The notes: generated by a model not told the origin, from the letters alone. 19,229 nt of DNA from Anaerolineae bacterium (GCA_016931365.1 JAFGEY010000189.1:1-19229), one strand, 5' to 3'; shown: positions 1 through 7,000, counted from the first letter of the stretch. Numbers and translations are program-made.

Positions 1-2
1 AC

Positions 3-491
3 ATACCGTTTGATCTGATCGTCGATGTCGGCGCCAGCGAAGGTGAACTGGCGTTCGGTGGGCTGCGCATCACCGGCTTGAACTTGAATGCCGGTGCAGC
101 CGATATGAAGGTCCGTTTCGAGGAGCTTAACCCGGCAGAACTCGAGTTGATGACCGTCCGCAGCGGTGCTGCGCGGCTGGAATTCATCAGCCTGGGCAAT
201 GCCAACCTCCAGGAACTGGCCTTCGACGGCGGCGTGGGCACCTACGAGTTCGACCTGCGCGGCGACTGGCAGCGGTCGGCAGCGGTGAAAATCAAATCTG
301 GCGTCAGTCATATCGTTCTGCGAATCCCGCGCGACATTGGTGTTCGGGTGTGTCCCGGCGACCTGAAAAGCGGCAACTATGACGACCTGTCCCGACAGGG
401 TGAGTGTTACGCAAACGACATATATGAAAATTCAGAATTGAAACTGGACATCGACCTTGATGTCGGATTGTCCAGTGTGGAAGTAAAATGA
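3..491 (+). CDS. 3' part of a LiaF/toast-rack-like beta-rich envelope protein (5' truncated)
   Basis: The reading frame is open from base 3 with no stop, so the gene starts before the window; the first ATG inside it (base 78) is probably internal. The visible 162 residues alternate hydrophobic and polar positions with many Gly/Asn turns, as in a beta-sandwich or beta-solenoid. I see no membrane segment in this part. Phrases such as a repeated 'L.AGAADMKV' followed by 'SGVSHIVLRIPRDIGVRV' resemble the C-terminal domain of LiaF/DUF2154 and DUF4097 'toast-rack' proteins, which are usually linked to envelope-stress sensing. That family call is from pattern only. The stop TGA shares its last base with the AGGAGG of the next gene, so the two are very likely co-transcribed and translationally coupled. 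It could instead be an unrelated adhesin-like beta protein. Confidence 0.6.
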   Translation: MPFDLIVDVGASEGELAFGGLRITGLNLNAGAADMKVRFEELNPAELELMTVRSGAARLEFISLGNANLQELAFDGGVGTYEFDLRGDWQRSAAVKIKSGVSHIVLRIPRDIGVRVCPGDLKSGNYDDLSRQGECYANDIYENSELKLDIDLDVGLSSVEVK

Positions 492-497
492 GGAGGT
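491..497 (+). promoter_or_regulatory. Strong Shine-Dalgarno AGGAGGT overlapping upstream stop
   Basis: AGGAGGT begins at the last base of the preceding TGA and lies 4 nt before the ATG at 502. It fixes the start of the beta-solenoid membrane protein and suggests coupling to the upstream gene. Confidence 0.85.
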
Positions 498-501
498 TCC
501 A

Positions 502-1563
502 ATGAAAATCTTGCGCAAACTCGGCGCAACCTTAATGACCGCAGTGCTTTTGGCCGTGGTCTTGTTCGGCACGACGAGCACGCCAGTCCTGGCCGACGGC
601 CCCGGCGACGTGGTCATCTTTGGCAACGACTATACGCTTGGAGAAGACGAAGAGATCAAAGGCGAGTTGTTCGTCTATGGCGGCAACGTCACGCTCAAAG
701 AGGGTAGTGAAGTCAAGGGCAGCGCTCACATCTTTGGCGGCAACCTGGACGTTTACGGCGAGATCGATGGCGATGTGACCGTGTGGGGCGGCAACGTCAC
801 CCTGCACAAAGATGCAGTCATTCGCGGCGATCTGAAGGTGATCGGCGGCAACGTGAACCGCAAAGAAGGCTCGGACGTACGTGGCGACGTGATCGAAGGA
901 GTTCCCTTTGTACCGCCAAGTATACCCAAAATTCCTGAAGTGCCGAGAGTTCCCGAAGTGCCGCGCGTCCCGGATATCCCGCAGCCACGCATCGTGCGCA
1001 CGTACCACGACGGTGGTTTTCTGTCCGGCGTGGGTGACTTTTTCCGCACGATCTTTGGCATCCTGGTGATTACCGTGCTGGGCATCCTGGTCGTCGTCTT
1101 TATCCCGCGTCACACCGACACGGTGGCCGAGATGATGGTCAAGGCCCCGGTACAGAGCTTTGGCAGTGGCGTCATCGCATTCATCGCCGTCCCGATTGCT
1201 GCCGTCATCATGGCGGTAACCGTCTGCCTGATCCCGGTCTCGGCGCTGCTGCTGCTCGTCGCCGGTGTGGGGCTGCTCTTTGGTTGGATCGCTGCCGGGT
1301 TGCTCTTTGGCACCAAGTTGCTGCGTGCGTTGAGCAAAAAAGAACCCAATCCGGTCGCAGCGGTAGCTATCGGTCTGCCCACACTGTCAGTGCTGGGGAT
1401 GGTACCCTGCATCGGCTGGGCGATCAGTCTGGTGGTATGGGTGTTGAGCTTTGGCGCAGTGGTCTACTCGCTTTTCGGCACCCGTGCCTACAACGAGCCA
1501 ATGCCCAAGTTTAGCGTCACAAAAAAACCGGCTGACTATGATCCACGGATGGACAAGCTATAA
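502..1563 (+). CDS. Secreted bactofilin-like beta-solenoid fused to a multi-TM domain
   Basis: The protein has 353 aa. Residues 1-32 look like a Sec signal peptide (KILRKLG, a hydrophobic core, then TPVLADG). Residues 35-133 form about five degenerate repeats of the type 'GD..V.GGNV.L..G..V.G', the pattern of bactofilin/polymer-forming (DUF583) right-handed beta-helices. Residues 134-165 are a Pro-rich stalk with repeats such as VPRVPEVPRVPDIP. The C-terminal half holds hydrophobic stretches at about 182-201, 219-275 and 286-326, giving four or so membrane spans, and ends in a charged tail (PADYDPRMDKL). Classical bactofilins are cytoplasmic and polymerise; here the signal peptide would place the beta-helix outside the membrane. 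This architecture is common as a 'polymer-forming cytoskeletal protein' in Chloroflexota and related phyla, but its role is not established. It is likely an envelope structural or stress protein given the LiaF-like neighbour. Confidence 0.85.
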   Translation: MKILRKLGATLMTAVLLAVVLFGTTSTPVLADGPGDVVIFGNDYTLGEDEEIKGELFVYGGNVTLKEGSEVKGSAHIFGGNLDVYGEIDGDVTVWGGNVTLHKDAVIRGDLKVIGGNVNRKEGSDVRGDVIEGVPFVPPSIPKIPEVPRVPEVPRVPDIPQPRIVRTYHDGGFLSGVGDFFRTIFGILVITVLGILVVVFIPRHTDTVAEMMVKAPVQSFGSGVIAFIAVPIAAVIMAVTVCLIPVSALLLLVAGVGLLFGWIAAGLLFGTKLLRALSKKEPNPVAAVAIGLPTLSVLGMVPCIGWAISLVVWVLSFGAVVYSLFGTRAYNEPMPKFSVTKKPADYDPRMDKL

Positions 1564-1571
1564 ACACCTGT

Positions 1572-1601
1572 CAAACAAAACGGCTTGAGCCGCTCTGTTT
1601 G
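1572..1601 (+). repeat. Small stem-loop after the beta-solenoid gene
   Basis: CAAACA (1572-1577) pairs with TGTTTG (1596-1601). Inside it, CGGC/GCCG form a second stem with a TTGA tetraloop. There is no T-run after it. It may pause transcription or protect the 3' end ahead of the stronger terminator just downstream. Confidence 0.45.
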
Positions 1602-1613
1602 AACAAAACCCTC

Positions 1614-1660
1614 ATCCCCCGTTTTCTGACCGCACGTGTCAGGGAAATGGGGGATTTTTG
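1614..1660 (+). terminator. Rho-independent terminator
   Basis: ATCCCCC (1614-1620) pairs with GGGGGAT (1649-1655). Inner pairing of TTTTC with GGAAA and of TGAC with GTCA makes a long hairpin around CGCACGT, followed directly by a T-run (1655-1659). It ends the upstream transcript and separates it from the promoter at 1673. Confidence 0.85.
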
Positions 1661-1672
1661 TTGTTTCATACC

Positions 1673-1702
1673 TTGACAACCGATGGCAAGCTGATTTACA
1701 AT
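1673..1702 (+). promoter_or_regulatory. Sigma-70-type promoter for the LURP-one/AIM24 unit
   Basis: TTGACA at 1673-1678, an 18-nt spacer and TACAAT at 1697-1702 give a near-consensus housekeeping promoter. Transcription should begin at about 1709, so the ATG at 1701 cannot be the gene start. The leader would be about 43 nt and carries the Shine-Dalgarno at 1738-1744. Confidence 0.8.
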
Positions 1703-1737
1703 GGATGTACGCTTTACCCGTGAAATCATTTCTTGTC

Positions 1738-1744
1738 AAAGGAG
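1738..1744 (+). promoter_or_regulatory. Shine-Dalgarno AAAGGAG deciding the LURP-one start
   Basis: AAAGGAG ends at 1744. The ATG at 1746 is too close, while the in-frame ATG at 1752 has a 7-nt spacing, so 1752 is chosen. Confidence 0.75.
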
Positions 1745-1751
1745 TATGAAC

Positions 1752-2324
1752 ATGCAACTGCAACATTCCCAGTATACCGTTCGTCGTAAGGTGCTTCAGC
1801 TTGTAGGCGCATCGTTCCACGTGTACGACCCCAGCGAGCAGGTCGTGATGTTTTCCAAGATGAAAGCCTTCAAGCTCAAAGAGGACATCCGCGTCTATGA
1901 AGGCGAAGCGATGCAAACCGAACTGCTCAGCATCCAGGCGCGGCAGATTATGGACGTTTCGGCGACCTATGACGTGACCGACGTTCAAACCGGCGAAAAA
2001 GTCGGCGCGCTCAAGCGACAGGGCCTCAAGTCGATCCTCAAGGATGAATGGCTGATCCTGGGCGCCGGCGACCAGCCAGTCGGCAAAATTCAAGAAGACA
2101 GCATGCTGCTCGCATTGGTGCGCCGCTTCCTGGTCAACCTGTTTCCTCAGACCTACAATATGACCATCGGCGAAACATCGGTCGGCACGATGAAGCAGAA
2201 CATCAACCCCTTCGTAACCAAGATTGCCATCGACTTTTCGCCCGACACACAAGGCCTGCTCGACAAACGGCTGGGCATCGCGGCGGCGATTCTGATGTGT
2301 GCCGTTGAGGGCAAGCAAAGCTAA
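1752..2324 (+). CDS. LURP-one-related (tubby-like fold) protein
   Basis: The protein has 190 aa, is soluble and has no signal peptide. The pattern 'YTVRRKVLQLVGASFHVYD....VVMFSKMKAFKLKEDIRVYEGE' followed by alternating strands ('SYDVTD..TGEKVGALKRQGLKSILKDEW', with A for S here) matches the LOR/YxjI family. That family folds as a 12-stranded beta-barrel around a hydrophobic helix, related to tubby and phospholipid scramblases. The stretch 'MLLALVRRFLVNLFPQTYNM' and the C-terminal 'LGIAAAILMCAVE' supply the hydrophobic helices. Family members are thought to act at membranes, but their biochemical role in bacteria is unknown. The gene has its own strong promoter and lies 18 nt before an AIM24-family gene, so the two form a unit. 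Family identification is confident; function is not assigned. Confidence 0.85.
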   Translation: MQLQHSQYTVRRKVLQLVGASFHVYDPSEQVVMFSKMKAFKLKEDIRVYEGEAMQTELLSIQARQIMDVSATYDVTDVQTGEKVGALKRQGLKSILKDEWLILGAGDQPVGKIQEDSMLLALVRRFLVNLFPQTYNMTIGETSVGTMKQNINPFVTKIAIDFSPDTQGLLDKRLGIAAAILMCAVEGKQS

Positions 2325-2331
2325 CTCTTGC

Positions 2332-2339
2332 AAAGGTGG
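2332..2339 (+). promoter_or_regulatory. Shine-Dalgarno AAAGGTGG deciding the AIM24 start
   Basis: AAAGGTGG ends 3 nt before ATG 2343 and supports that start over the in-frame codon at 2328, which lies upstream of this site. Confidence 0.6.
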
Positions 2340-2342
2340 AAA

Positions 2343-3023
2343 ATGGAATATAAAATTCACGGAACTGTGATGCAAACGCTGGATGTTCAGCTCCGGCAAG
2401 GTGAGTCGATCTATACCGAATCAGGGGGCATGGCCTGGATGTCCGGCAACATTGAGATGGAGACCAACACCAAAGGTGGTCTGCTCAAGGGGTTGGGGCG
2501 CACACTGGCAGGAGAATCGCTGTTTATGACTACCTACACCTGCCAGAGCGAATGGGGGCTAATCACCTTTACGCCAGAGGCACCGGGCAAGGTTTTGGAC
2601 TTTACGCTCGAAGCCGGTCGAAGCCTGATCTGCCAAAAAGACTCGTTTATGTGTGCTCAGGACACGGTCAAGCTGGAAATGCACTTTCGCAAAAAGCTGG
2701 GCGCAGGGTTGTTCGGCGGCGAGGGGTTCGTCTTGCAAAAGGTCACCGGGCCGGGCACCGTTTTTCTAGAAGTTGCGGGCGAAGTCCGTGAATACGACCT
2801 CAAGGCCGGGCAAGTGATGAAAGTCGATCCAGGACACCTGGCCCTATACGAGCCGACGGTCAATTACGACATCACCATGGTCAAAGGTGTAGCCAACATG
2901 CTTTTCGGCGGGGAAGGCCTATTTCTGGCAACCCTGACCGGACCGGGCAAGGTTTGGCTGCAAAGCCTGCCCCTATCCAACCTGGCCCAAAAGCTGGCTC
3001 GCTACCTTCCCAGCAAAGGCTAG
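2343..3023 (+). CDS. AIM24 family protein (TIGR00266-type)
   Basis: The protein has 226 aa and is soluble. It starts MEYKIHGTVMQTLDVQL and contains the family hallmarks 'GESIYTESGGMAWM', 'GLGRTLAGESLFMTTYT', 'PGKVLDFTLE' and a repeated 'GGEG(F/L)FLATLTGPGKVWLQSLP' near the end. These motifs define the AIM24/TRAP-like beta family of bacteria, archaea and mitochondria; in yeast, Aim24 is an inner-membrane protein needed for cristae organisation. The molecular function in bacteria is unknown. Length is normal for the family. It is second in a two-gene unit with the LURP-one gene, and both are beta-fold proteins tied to membranes, which hints at a shared lipid or membrane role (inference). The terminator 12 nt downstream ends the unit. 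Confidence 0.9.
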   Translation: MEYKIHGTVMQTLDVQLRQGESIYTESGGMAWMSGNIEMETNTKGGLLKGLGRTLAGESLFMTTYTCQSEWGLITFTPEAPGKVLDFTLEAGRSLICQKDSFMCAQDTVKLEMHFRKKLGAGLFGGEGFVLQKVTGPGTVFLEVAGEVREYDLKAGQVMKVDPGHLALYEPTVNYDITMVKGVANMLFGGEGLFLATLTGPGKVWLQSLPLSNLAQKLARYLPSKG

Positions 3024-3035
3024 ACAGCAAGAACG

Positions 3036-3065
3036 AAAAGGGCCGCGCTCGAGCGCGGCCCTTTT
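3036..3065. terminator. Perfect 30-nt palindrome, bidirectional terminator
   Basis: AAAAGGGCCGCGCTC (3036-3050) is followed immediately by its exact reverse complement. The hairpin has a GC-rich stem flanked by A-tract and T-tract, so it can terminate the AIM24 transcript on plus and the converging glycosidase transcript on minus. Confidence 0.85.
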
Positions 3066-3166
3066 ATTTGCGCCAGCGTGGCCCACAACTTGGACAAATT
3101 AAAGCATATCTAAAGCATAACCATATTCAATTTCGTTCGAGTGACGGGCACCCTGGCGAGCTTTTT

Positions 3167-4516
3167 TCAGCAAACTCTGAATTTGCATCTGAAAACAATC
3201 CATCCCAACAGGCCGACAACCCACCCCGTCGCACCCCAGCATGGGGGTGACGCTACATCCGGCAGGGACGTAGCCGGCGGCGTGAATGACGCCGTTGCTG
3301 TCGCGGCAATCGTCGCTGTCTTGATAGGCGTATCCGTCGCCGTGGGCACAGGTGTTGCGGTAGACGTCGGCCGCGATGTGGCCGTCGGCGTTGGCAGCAT
3401 GGGTGTATTGGTTGGCATCACCAACGTTGGCGTCAATGTCGGCGATGGCGTTGGAGATGGAAACGGCGTATCCGTTGGCGACACTGTCGCGGTAGGCACT
3501 GCCGTCGGTGTATCTGTCGGCAACGCAGTCGCAGTAGATATCGCCACCGACGGAACACTGCTCCCCTTGTACAGCGCTGCCAGCTCGCGCGTCAGATCGA
3601 GATAGGTACGGCCATAGGTCACACTTGGTTCGATCATGGTGCCTTCGCACCACTCGTTATAGCTGGTTATGATGATCATTTCAGGCGCGCTCGACATCGC
3701 CGCGTTCCAGGTTTCGCGGTAATACTCTGTGCTGCGCGGATAGACATACGTGTTTGCGCGCCCGGCGACGTAGGTATCGTCATAGCCGGGCATGGCCGTC
3801 GCCACCCAGGAGCGTTGTGTGCTGTGAACGGCATTGTATTCGTCGACGCGCTTGCGCATTTTGCTCGCCGTGTACTCGGGGTTGGTATTCACTGCCCAGG
3901 TGATCGTGTACATGTGTAGCCCGTCGAACACACCCAGCCAGCGCGGATCGTCGCCCTCGGCAATCCAGATGGCCTGCCGTTGTGGATCGATCTCGGCGCG
4001 GATCGCCTGCCACGTGTTAAGCGAGTGCCGGTTGTTTTGCCAGAACAAGATCACCGGCTTGCCACCGTAACGCAAAAATGCCGGGTGTCCCGCGTGAACG
4101 TCGATCACGTGTCGCAGAGCGCTTTTGAGATCGTCCAGATTGTGGATCAGCGGCGATCCCACTTCCAGATCGACTGTGGCTTTAAATCCGGCGGCCTGAG
4201 CTACGTCGAGCAGGGTCTTGAAATTGCGCTCGGTGGGGTTGTCGCCCGGCCCATACCAGGACTGAACAAACGCATCAATACCCGCCGACCGCGCCTCACT
4301 CACATGCCGTTCGATCGTTGCCCGATCGGCAGAACGATAGGGTGACAGGGGCATATCCGGCACCTGATCGGCGGCCCAGGTGTTGTCATCATACCAGGCG
4401 TAATAAAAGGCCAGCACCAGCCGCTCTGCCTGCGCATCGGTCACTGGCGGGCGGACGAGGAGCAAAAGCAAGAGCCAAAATGCAAGCAACCAGCGAAAAT
4501 ACGTTCGATGTGTCAT
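3167..4516 (-). CDS. Secreted GH99/WbsX-like glycoside hydrolase with Pro/Thr tail
   Basis: The protein has 449 aa. Residues 1-30 form a signal peptide (HRTYFRW then a Leu-rich core, cut near TDAQA). The catalytic domain, about 32-325, begins with LVLAFYYAWYDD, the (beta/alpha)8 start typical of GH99 and WbsX-like proteins. It ends with 'SYNEWCEGTMIEPS', whose E288 and E291 match the E-x-x-E pair of GH99 endo-mannosidases and the NEW.EGT.(L/I)EP motif of WbsX proteins. The substrate is probably an alpha-linked polysaccharide or glycan (family knowledge, not proven). Residues about 330-425 are Pro/Thr/Ala repeats, followed by a short hydrophobic stretch (TGWVVGLLGWIVF) and RCKFRVC, which could be a C-terminal membrane anchor. 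I take ATG 4516 rather than the in-frame ATG at 4552, because 4552 falls inside the -35 box and the signal peptide starts at 4516. No Shine-Dalgarno precedes it. Confidence 0.85.
   Translation of the reverse strand: MTHRTYFRWLLAFWLLLLLLVRPPVTDAQAERLVLAFYYAWYDDNTWAADQVPDMPLSPYRSADRATIERHVSEARSAGIDAFVQSWYGPGDNPTERNFKTLLDVAQAAGFKATVDLEVGSPLIHNLDDLKSALRHVIDVHAGHPAFLRYGGKPVILFWQNNRHSLNTWQAIRAEIDPQRQAIWIAEGDDPRWLGVFDGLHMYTITWAVNTNPEYTASKMRKRVDEYNAVHSTQRSWVATAMPGYDDTYVAGRANTYVYPRSTEYYRETWNAAMSSAPEMIIITSYNEWCEGTMIEPSVTYGRTYLDLTRELAALYKGSSVPSVAISTATALPTDTPTAVPTATVSPTDTPFPSPTPSPTLTPTLVMPTNTPMLPTPTATSRPTSTATPVPTATDTPIKTATIAATATASFTPPATSLPDVASPPCWGATGWVVGLLGWIVFRCKFRVC
3245..3530 (-). repeat. Low-complexity Pro/Thr linker coding region
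   Basis: Degenerate 'PTPTAT / PTDTP' coding repeats form a cell-wall-spanning or stalk-like linker near the glycosidase C-terminus. The complementary strand reads as Val/Gly-rich frames, which are shadows. Confidence 0.8.
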
Positions 4517-4523
4517 CGCGGAG

Positions 4524-4552
4524 ATTATACTATCGGCACCAGGAAAATTCAA
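4524..4552 (-). promoter_or_regulatory. Promoter for the GH99-like gene, leaderless type
   Basis: Reading the minus strand, TTGAAT (4552-4547), a 17-nt spacer and perfect TATAAT (4529-4524) are followed by CTCCGCG and then ATG 4516. The predicted start of transcription falls at or one base before the start codon, so the mRNA would have no leader and no Shine-Dalgarno. Confidence 0.7.
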
Positions 4553-4560
4553 ATGCCCGA

Positions 4561-4634
4561 CAGCGGGGGAAAACGTTTATTCTTGGGGGCACTCTCCTTG
4601 TTGCTCCAAGCCCCCGTAGGCAAACGCTCCCCTG
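4561..4634. repeat. Nested inverted repeats between divergent promoters
   Basis: An outer arm, CGTTT (4574-4578) with AAACG (4622-4626) extended by GGGG/CCCC, encloses an inner stem GGGGGC (4585-4590) with GCCCCC (4610-4615). The element sits upstream of both the minus-strand glycosidase promoter and the plus-strand kinase promoter. It is not followed by a T-run. It could be an operator region or a remnant repeat. Confidence 0.4.
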
Positions 4635-4646
4635 ACAGCTACCAAC

Positions 4647-4674
4647 TTGCGCAACTCGACGTTTAGTGTACAAT
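4647..4674 (+). promoter_or_regulatory. Probable promoter of the GAF histidine kinase
   Basis: TTGCGC (4647-4652), a 16-nt spacer and TACAAT (4669-4674) lie about 55 nt before ATG 4730. The -10 is good and the -35 is weak, so an activator may assist. The leader contains GGGGGAGG and the Shine-Dalgarno AAGGAG. Confidence 0.5.
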
Positions 4675-4729
4675 ATATGTAAGGTTATCGGGGGAGGAAC
4701 AGGGAGAACGTCTGCACCAAGGAGAAGAT

Positions 4730-6001
4730 ATGACCGAACCAATGAACCCTGCACAAGACGCATCGGAATCGGTCGAACAGCAGCTTGAGACATTACAGCA
4801 TCAGATCGGGCGGTTTCACACCCTGCTGCAATTGAGCCAACAGATCGCCTGGGAACTGGACTCGGATCGTCTGCTGCGCAACATTTTGAGCTGCGCCGTC
4901 GAAGTGATGGAGGCCAAAGCCGGATCGCTGCTCTTGCTCGACCCAACCACCGATGACCTGGTCTTTGAGGTTGTCGAAGGGGGTGGTGGCGAGCAACTGC
5001 TCAAAACGCGGATGCCCCGCCATCAAGGCATTGCCGGCTGGGTTCTCGATCACCGCGAGACGATGATCGTCAATGACACACAACAAGATGAGCACTTTAA
5101 CCCCGCCATTGGCAAGCGCGTCAACTTTCAGACCACTTCTCTGATCACCGCACCAATGTTCGTCTTTGGCAAAACCATCGGCGTCATCCAGATCGTCAAC
5201 AAAGCCAGCGGTGAGGTTTTTGACGAGTCGGACAAGGAGCTGCTGGGTGCTTTTGCCGCACAATCAGCTTTTGCCATCCGCAATGCACAGTTGTATCGAG
5301 CGCTACGCGAAGAGAGAGACCGACTGCTGGCCGTCGAAGAAGACGTACGCCGCCGCTTGGCGCGCGACCTGCACGATGGCCCCACTCAACTCGTCGCTGC
5401 AATTGGGATGAACATCCAGTTCATCCAGCAACTGCTTCATCGAGAACCAGAAATGGCCGAAACCGAGTTGGCGAGGGTTAAAGAAACGGCGGATCAGGCA
5501 ATGCACCAATTGCGCACCATGATGTTTGACCTGCGCCCGGTGGTGCTGGAAACCAAAGGACTTTTGCCCGCCCTGGAGGTCTATTGCGGACGGTTGAACG
5601 AGACAGAACATTTTACTGTGTACCTGGCCGCGCACGAAAACATCCCCCGCCTCAGCAAGCAGGCCGAATCTTCGATCTTTGCCGTGATCCAGGAGGCGAT
5701 CGGCAATACCAAAAAGCACGCCAACGCCGACAATATCTGGATCACCCTGCGCCGCATCGCCGACAAGATCGACGTGTCCGTGCGCGACGATGGCGACGGG
5801 TTTGATGTGGTTGACATACAGATGCATTATGAATCGCTGGGCAGTCTGGGATTGATCAATATGCGCGAGCGCGTGGAAATGATGCAGGGCACCTTTTACC
5901 TCAACTCCAAGCCGGGACAAGGCACAACAGTCGAATTTGTGATTTCCATCGCTGCCAATCTGACCCCGGAAAACGAAGGCGAAGAAGAAACTTTTGAATG
6001 A
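4730..6001 (+). CDS. Soluble GAF-domain sensor histidine kinase, NarL/DegS type (HisKA_3)
   Basis: The protein has 423 aa with no membrane segment, so it should act in the cytoplasm. A short coiled coil (about 14-45) leads into a GAF domain (about 40-185; 'RMPRHQGIAGWVLDHRETMIVND', 'GVIQIVNKASGEVFDESDKELL'). A linker coiled coil leads to the HisKA_3 dimerisation domain with phosphoacceptor H215 in RRRLARDLHDGPTQ. The HATPase_c domain shows the N-box QEAIGNTKKHA (N326), the G1 box DDGDGF (353-358) and the G2 box GSLGLINMRERV. All catalytic residues appear present. Kinases of this class phosphorylate LuxR-type response regulators, but none is encoded nearby. The GAF ligand cannot be told from sequence. 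AAGGAG at 4719-4724 supports this start. It converges on the WYL gene with a 23-bp gap. Confidence 0.92.
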   Translation: MTEPMNPAQDASESVEQQLETLQHQIGRFHTLLQLSQQIAWELDSDRLLRNILSCAVEVMEAKAGSLLLLDPTTDDLVFEVVEGGGGEQLLKTRMPRHQGIAGWVLDHRETMIVNDTQQDEHFNPAIGKRVNFQTTSLITAPMFVFGKTIGVIQIVNKASGEVFDESDKELLGAFAAQSAFAIRNAQLYRALREERDRLLAVEEDVRRRLARDLHDGPTQLVAAIGMNIQFIQQLLHREPEMAETELARVKETADQAMHQLRTMMFDLRPVVLETKGLLPALEVYCGRLNETEHFTVYLAAHENIPRLSKQAESSIFAVIQEAIGNTKKHANADNIWITLRRIADKIDVSVRDDGDGFDVVDIQMHYESLGSLGLINMRERVEMMQGTFYLNSKPGQGTTVEFVISIAANLTPENEGEEETFE

Positions 6002-6041
6002 TGGGGAAGGGTCAAAATCCCGTCCTACCTGATTCCCCCAT
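6001..6041. terminator. Possible hairpin between convergent genes
   Basis: ATGGGGAA (6001-6008) pairs with TTCCCCCAT (6033-6041) with one bulged C, around an inner GGG/CCC stem. It spans the short gap between the convergent kinase and WYL genes and overlaps the WYL 3' end. There is no T-run, so the terminator call is weak. Confidence 0.3.
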
Positions 6042-6993
6042 ACAGTGCGGCCATCCGCGCTGCCTCTTCAGCGATGATCTGCCGCAACGACGGCGGCGAG
6101 ATCACTTCCACTTCAGCACCCCAACTCCGAATCCAGGGGTGCATTTCTTTTGGCTCCGAGACGTAAACGGTAAACAAGCAGCCGCCATCCTTGAGATCGT
6201 CGATCTCTTGCGAGGGATGCCACATGGATTCTTTGACCCGCGACGTCACCGACGGAGCAAACTGCAACACCACCTCGACCTGCTCTTCACCATGCATAAT
6301 GCCCCAGCTTGTCTCCAAATACTGATTGGGATCGAAATCGTCGGGTATGATGTAGGTTTGATCGAGCACCTGGGCGCGTTCCAGCCGCTCCAGTTTAAAG
6401 GTGCGCATCTCGCCACTCCAGTCGTCAAAGCCGATGGCATAACAGGCATAGCCAATCCCTGACGGTTCAATGAAATAAGGCGCAAAATCGCGTTGTCGCA
6501 CCTGTCCACTGCGCGGCGAGTGATACCACAGCCGCACCTTACGCCGCAGCGACCAGGCCAGGGTGATCGCTTCCAGCACCTGGATATACGGGTCATTGAC
6601 CGGTCGCTTGCGCACGTAGGCGGCCGTGCGGGCAATGTGCTCGCTGACCGGGTCGGGCAGTGCAGTGGCGAGTTTGTCCAACGCAGTGACGACATGTGGG
6701 TTATGCTCATCCGAGTGCCGGGCCAGCAGGCGCGCGGCCATATACAGGGCAATCGCCTCGTTGAAATTAAGGCGCACAGTGGTCAAATAGTGCTCGCGTT
6801 CGATGCCAAACCGCCCGCCCTCCTGCCAGATCGGCACACCGCTCACGCTGAGCAGGTCCAGGTCGCGATAAATCGTCCGCCGATTGGCGCCACACTTTTC
6901 GGCAATATCTTGCACGCGCAAACCCTCGGATGAAACAAACAGCATCCGTTCGATGGCGCGCAATCGCTCCGCTCGAGTCAGCATTCGGCTCAT
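6025..6993 (-). CDS. WYL-domain DeoR-like transcriptional regulator
   Basis: The protein has 322 aa. Residues 1-60 form a winged helix-turn-helix (RLRAIERMLF...LRVQDIAEKCGANRRTIYRDLDLLSVSGVPI). Residues about 75-130 are a helical linker. Residues about 140-215 are the WYL domain (KVRLWYHSPRSGQVRQRDFAPYFI, then GYACYAIGFDD, then FKLERLERAQVL). The C-terminus (about 225-315) is the WCX extension. The eponymous W-Y-L triplet is C-Y-A here, while the surrounding Arg and FKLERL positions are kept. WYL domains bind nucleic acid or nucleotide-like ligands in several studied regulators. The ligand and targets here are unknown. The start is set by AAAAGGAG 7 nt upstream; an ATG nearer the Shine-Dalgarno is followed at once by TGA. 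The gene lies on the same strand as, and just downstream of, the GH39-like hydrolase, so co-transcription is likely. Confidence 0.9.
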   Translation of the reverse strand: MSRMLTRAERLRAIERMLFVSSEGLRVQDIAEKCGANRRTIYRDLDLLSVSGVPIWQEGGRFGIEREHYLTTVRLNFNEAIALYMAARLLARHSDEHNPHVVTALDKLATALPDPVSEHIARTAAYVRKRPVNDPYIQVLEAITLAWSLRRKVRLWYHSPRSGQVRQRDFAPYFIEPSGIGYACYAIGFDDWSGEMRTFKLERLERAQVLDQTYIIPDDFDPNQYLETSWGIMHGEEQVEVVLQFAPSVTSRVKESMWHPSQEIDDLKDGGCLFTVYVSEPKEMHPWIRSWGAEVEVISPPSLRQIIAEEAARMAALYGGIR

Positions 6994-7000
6994 CTCACAT

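Noticed and set aside
1701..1751. Longer N-terminus for the LURP-one protein
   Set aside because: The ATG at 1701 lies within the -10 box of the promoter, so it would not be transcribed; the Shine-Dalgarno fits 1752.
1536..2399. Minus-strand open frame of 287 codons
   Set aside because: It runs across a terminator, a promoter and the LURP-one gene and shows no domain; it is a shadow.
3141..3605. Val/Gly-rich plus-strand frame (VAVGVGV repeats)
   Set aside because: It is the complement of the Pro/Thr linker of the glycosidase. The same applies at 7511-7936 and 8228-8515.
4517..4552. Start of the GH99-like protein at ATG 4552
   Set aside because: This ATG is inside the predicted -35 element and would put 12 non-signal residues before a clear signal peptide.
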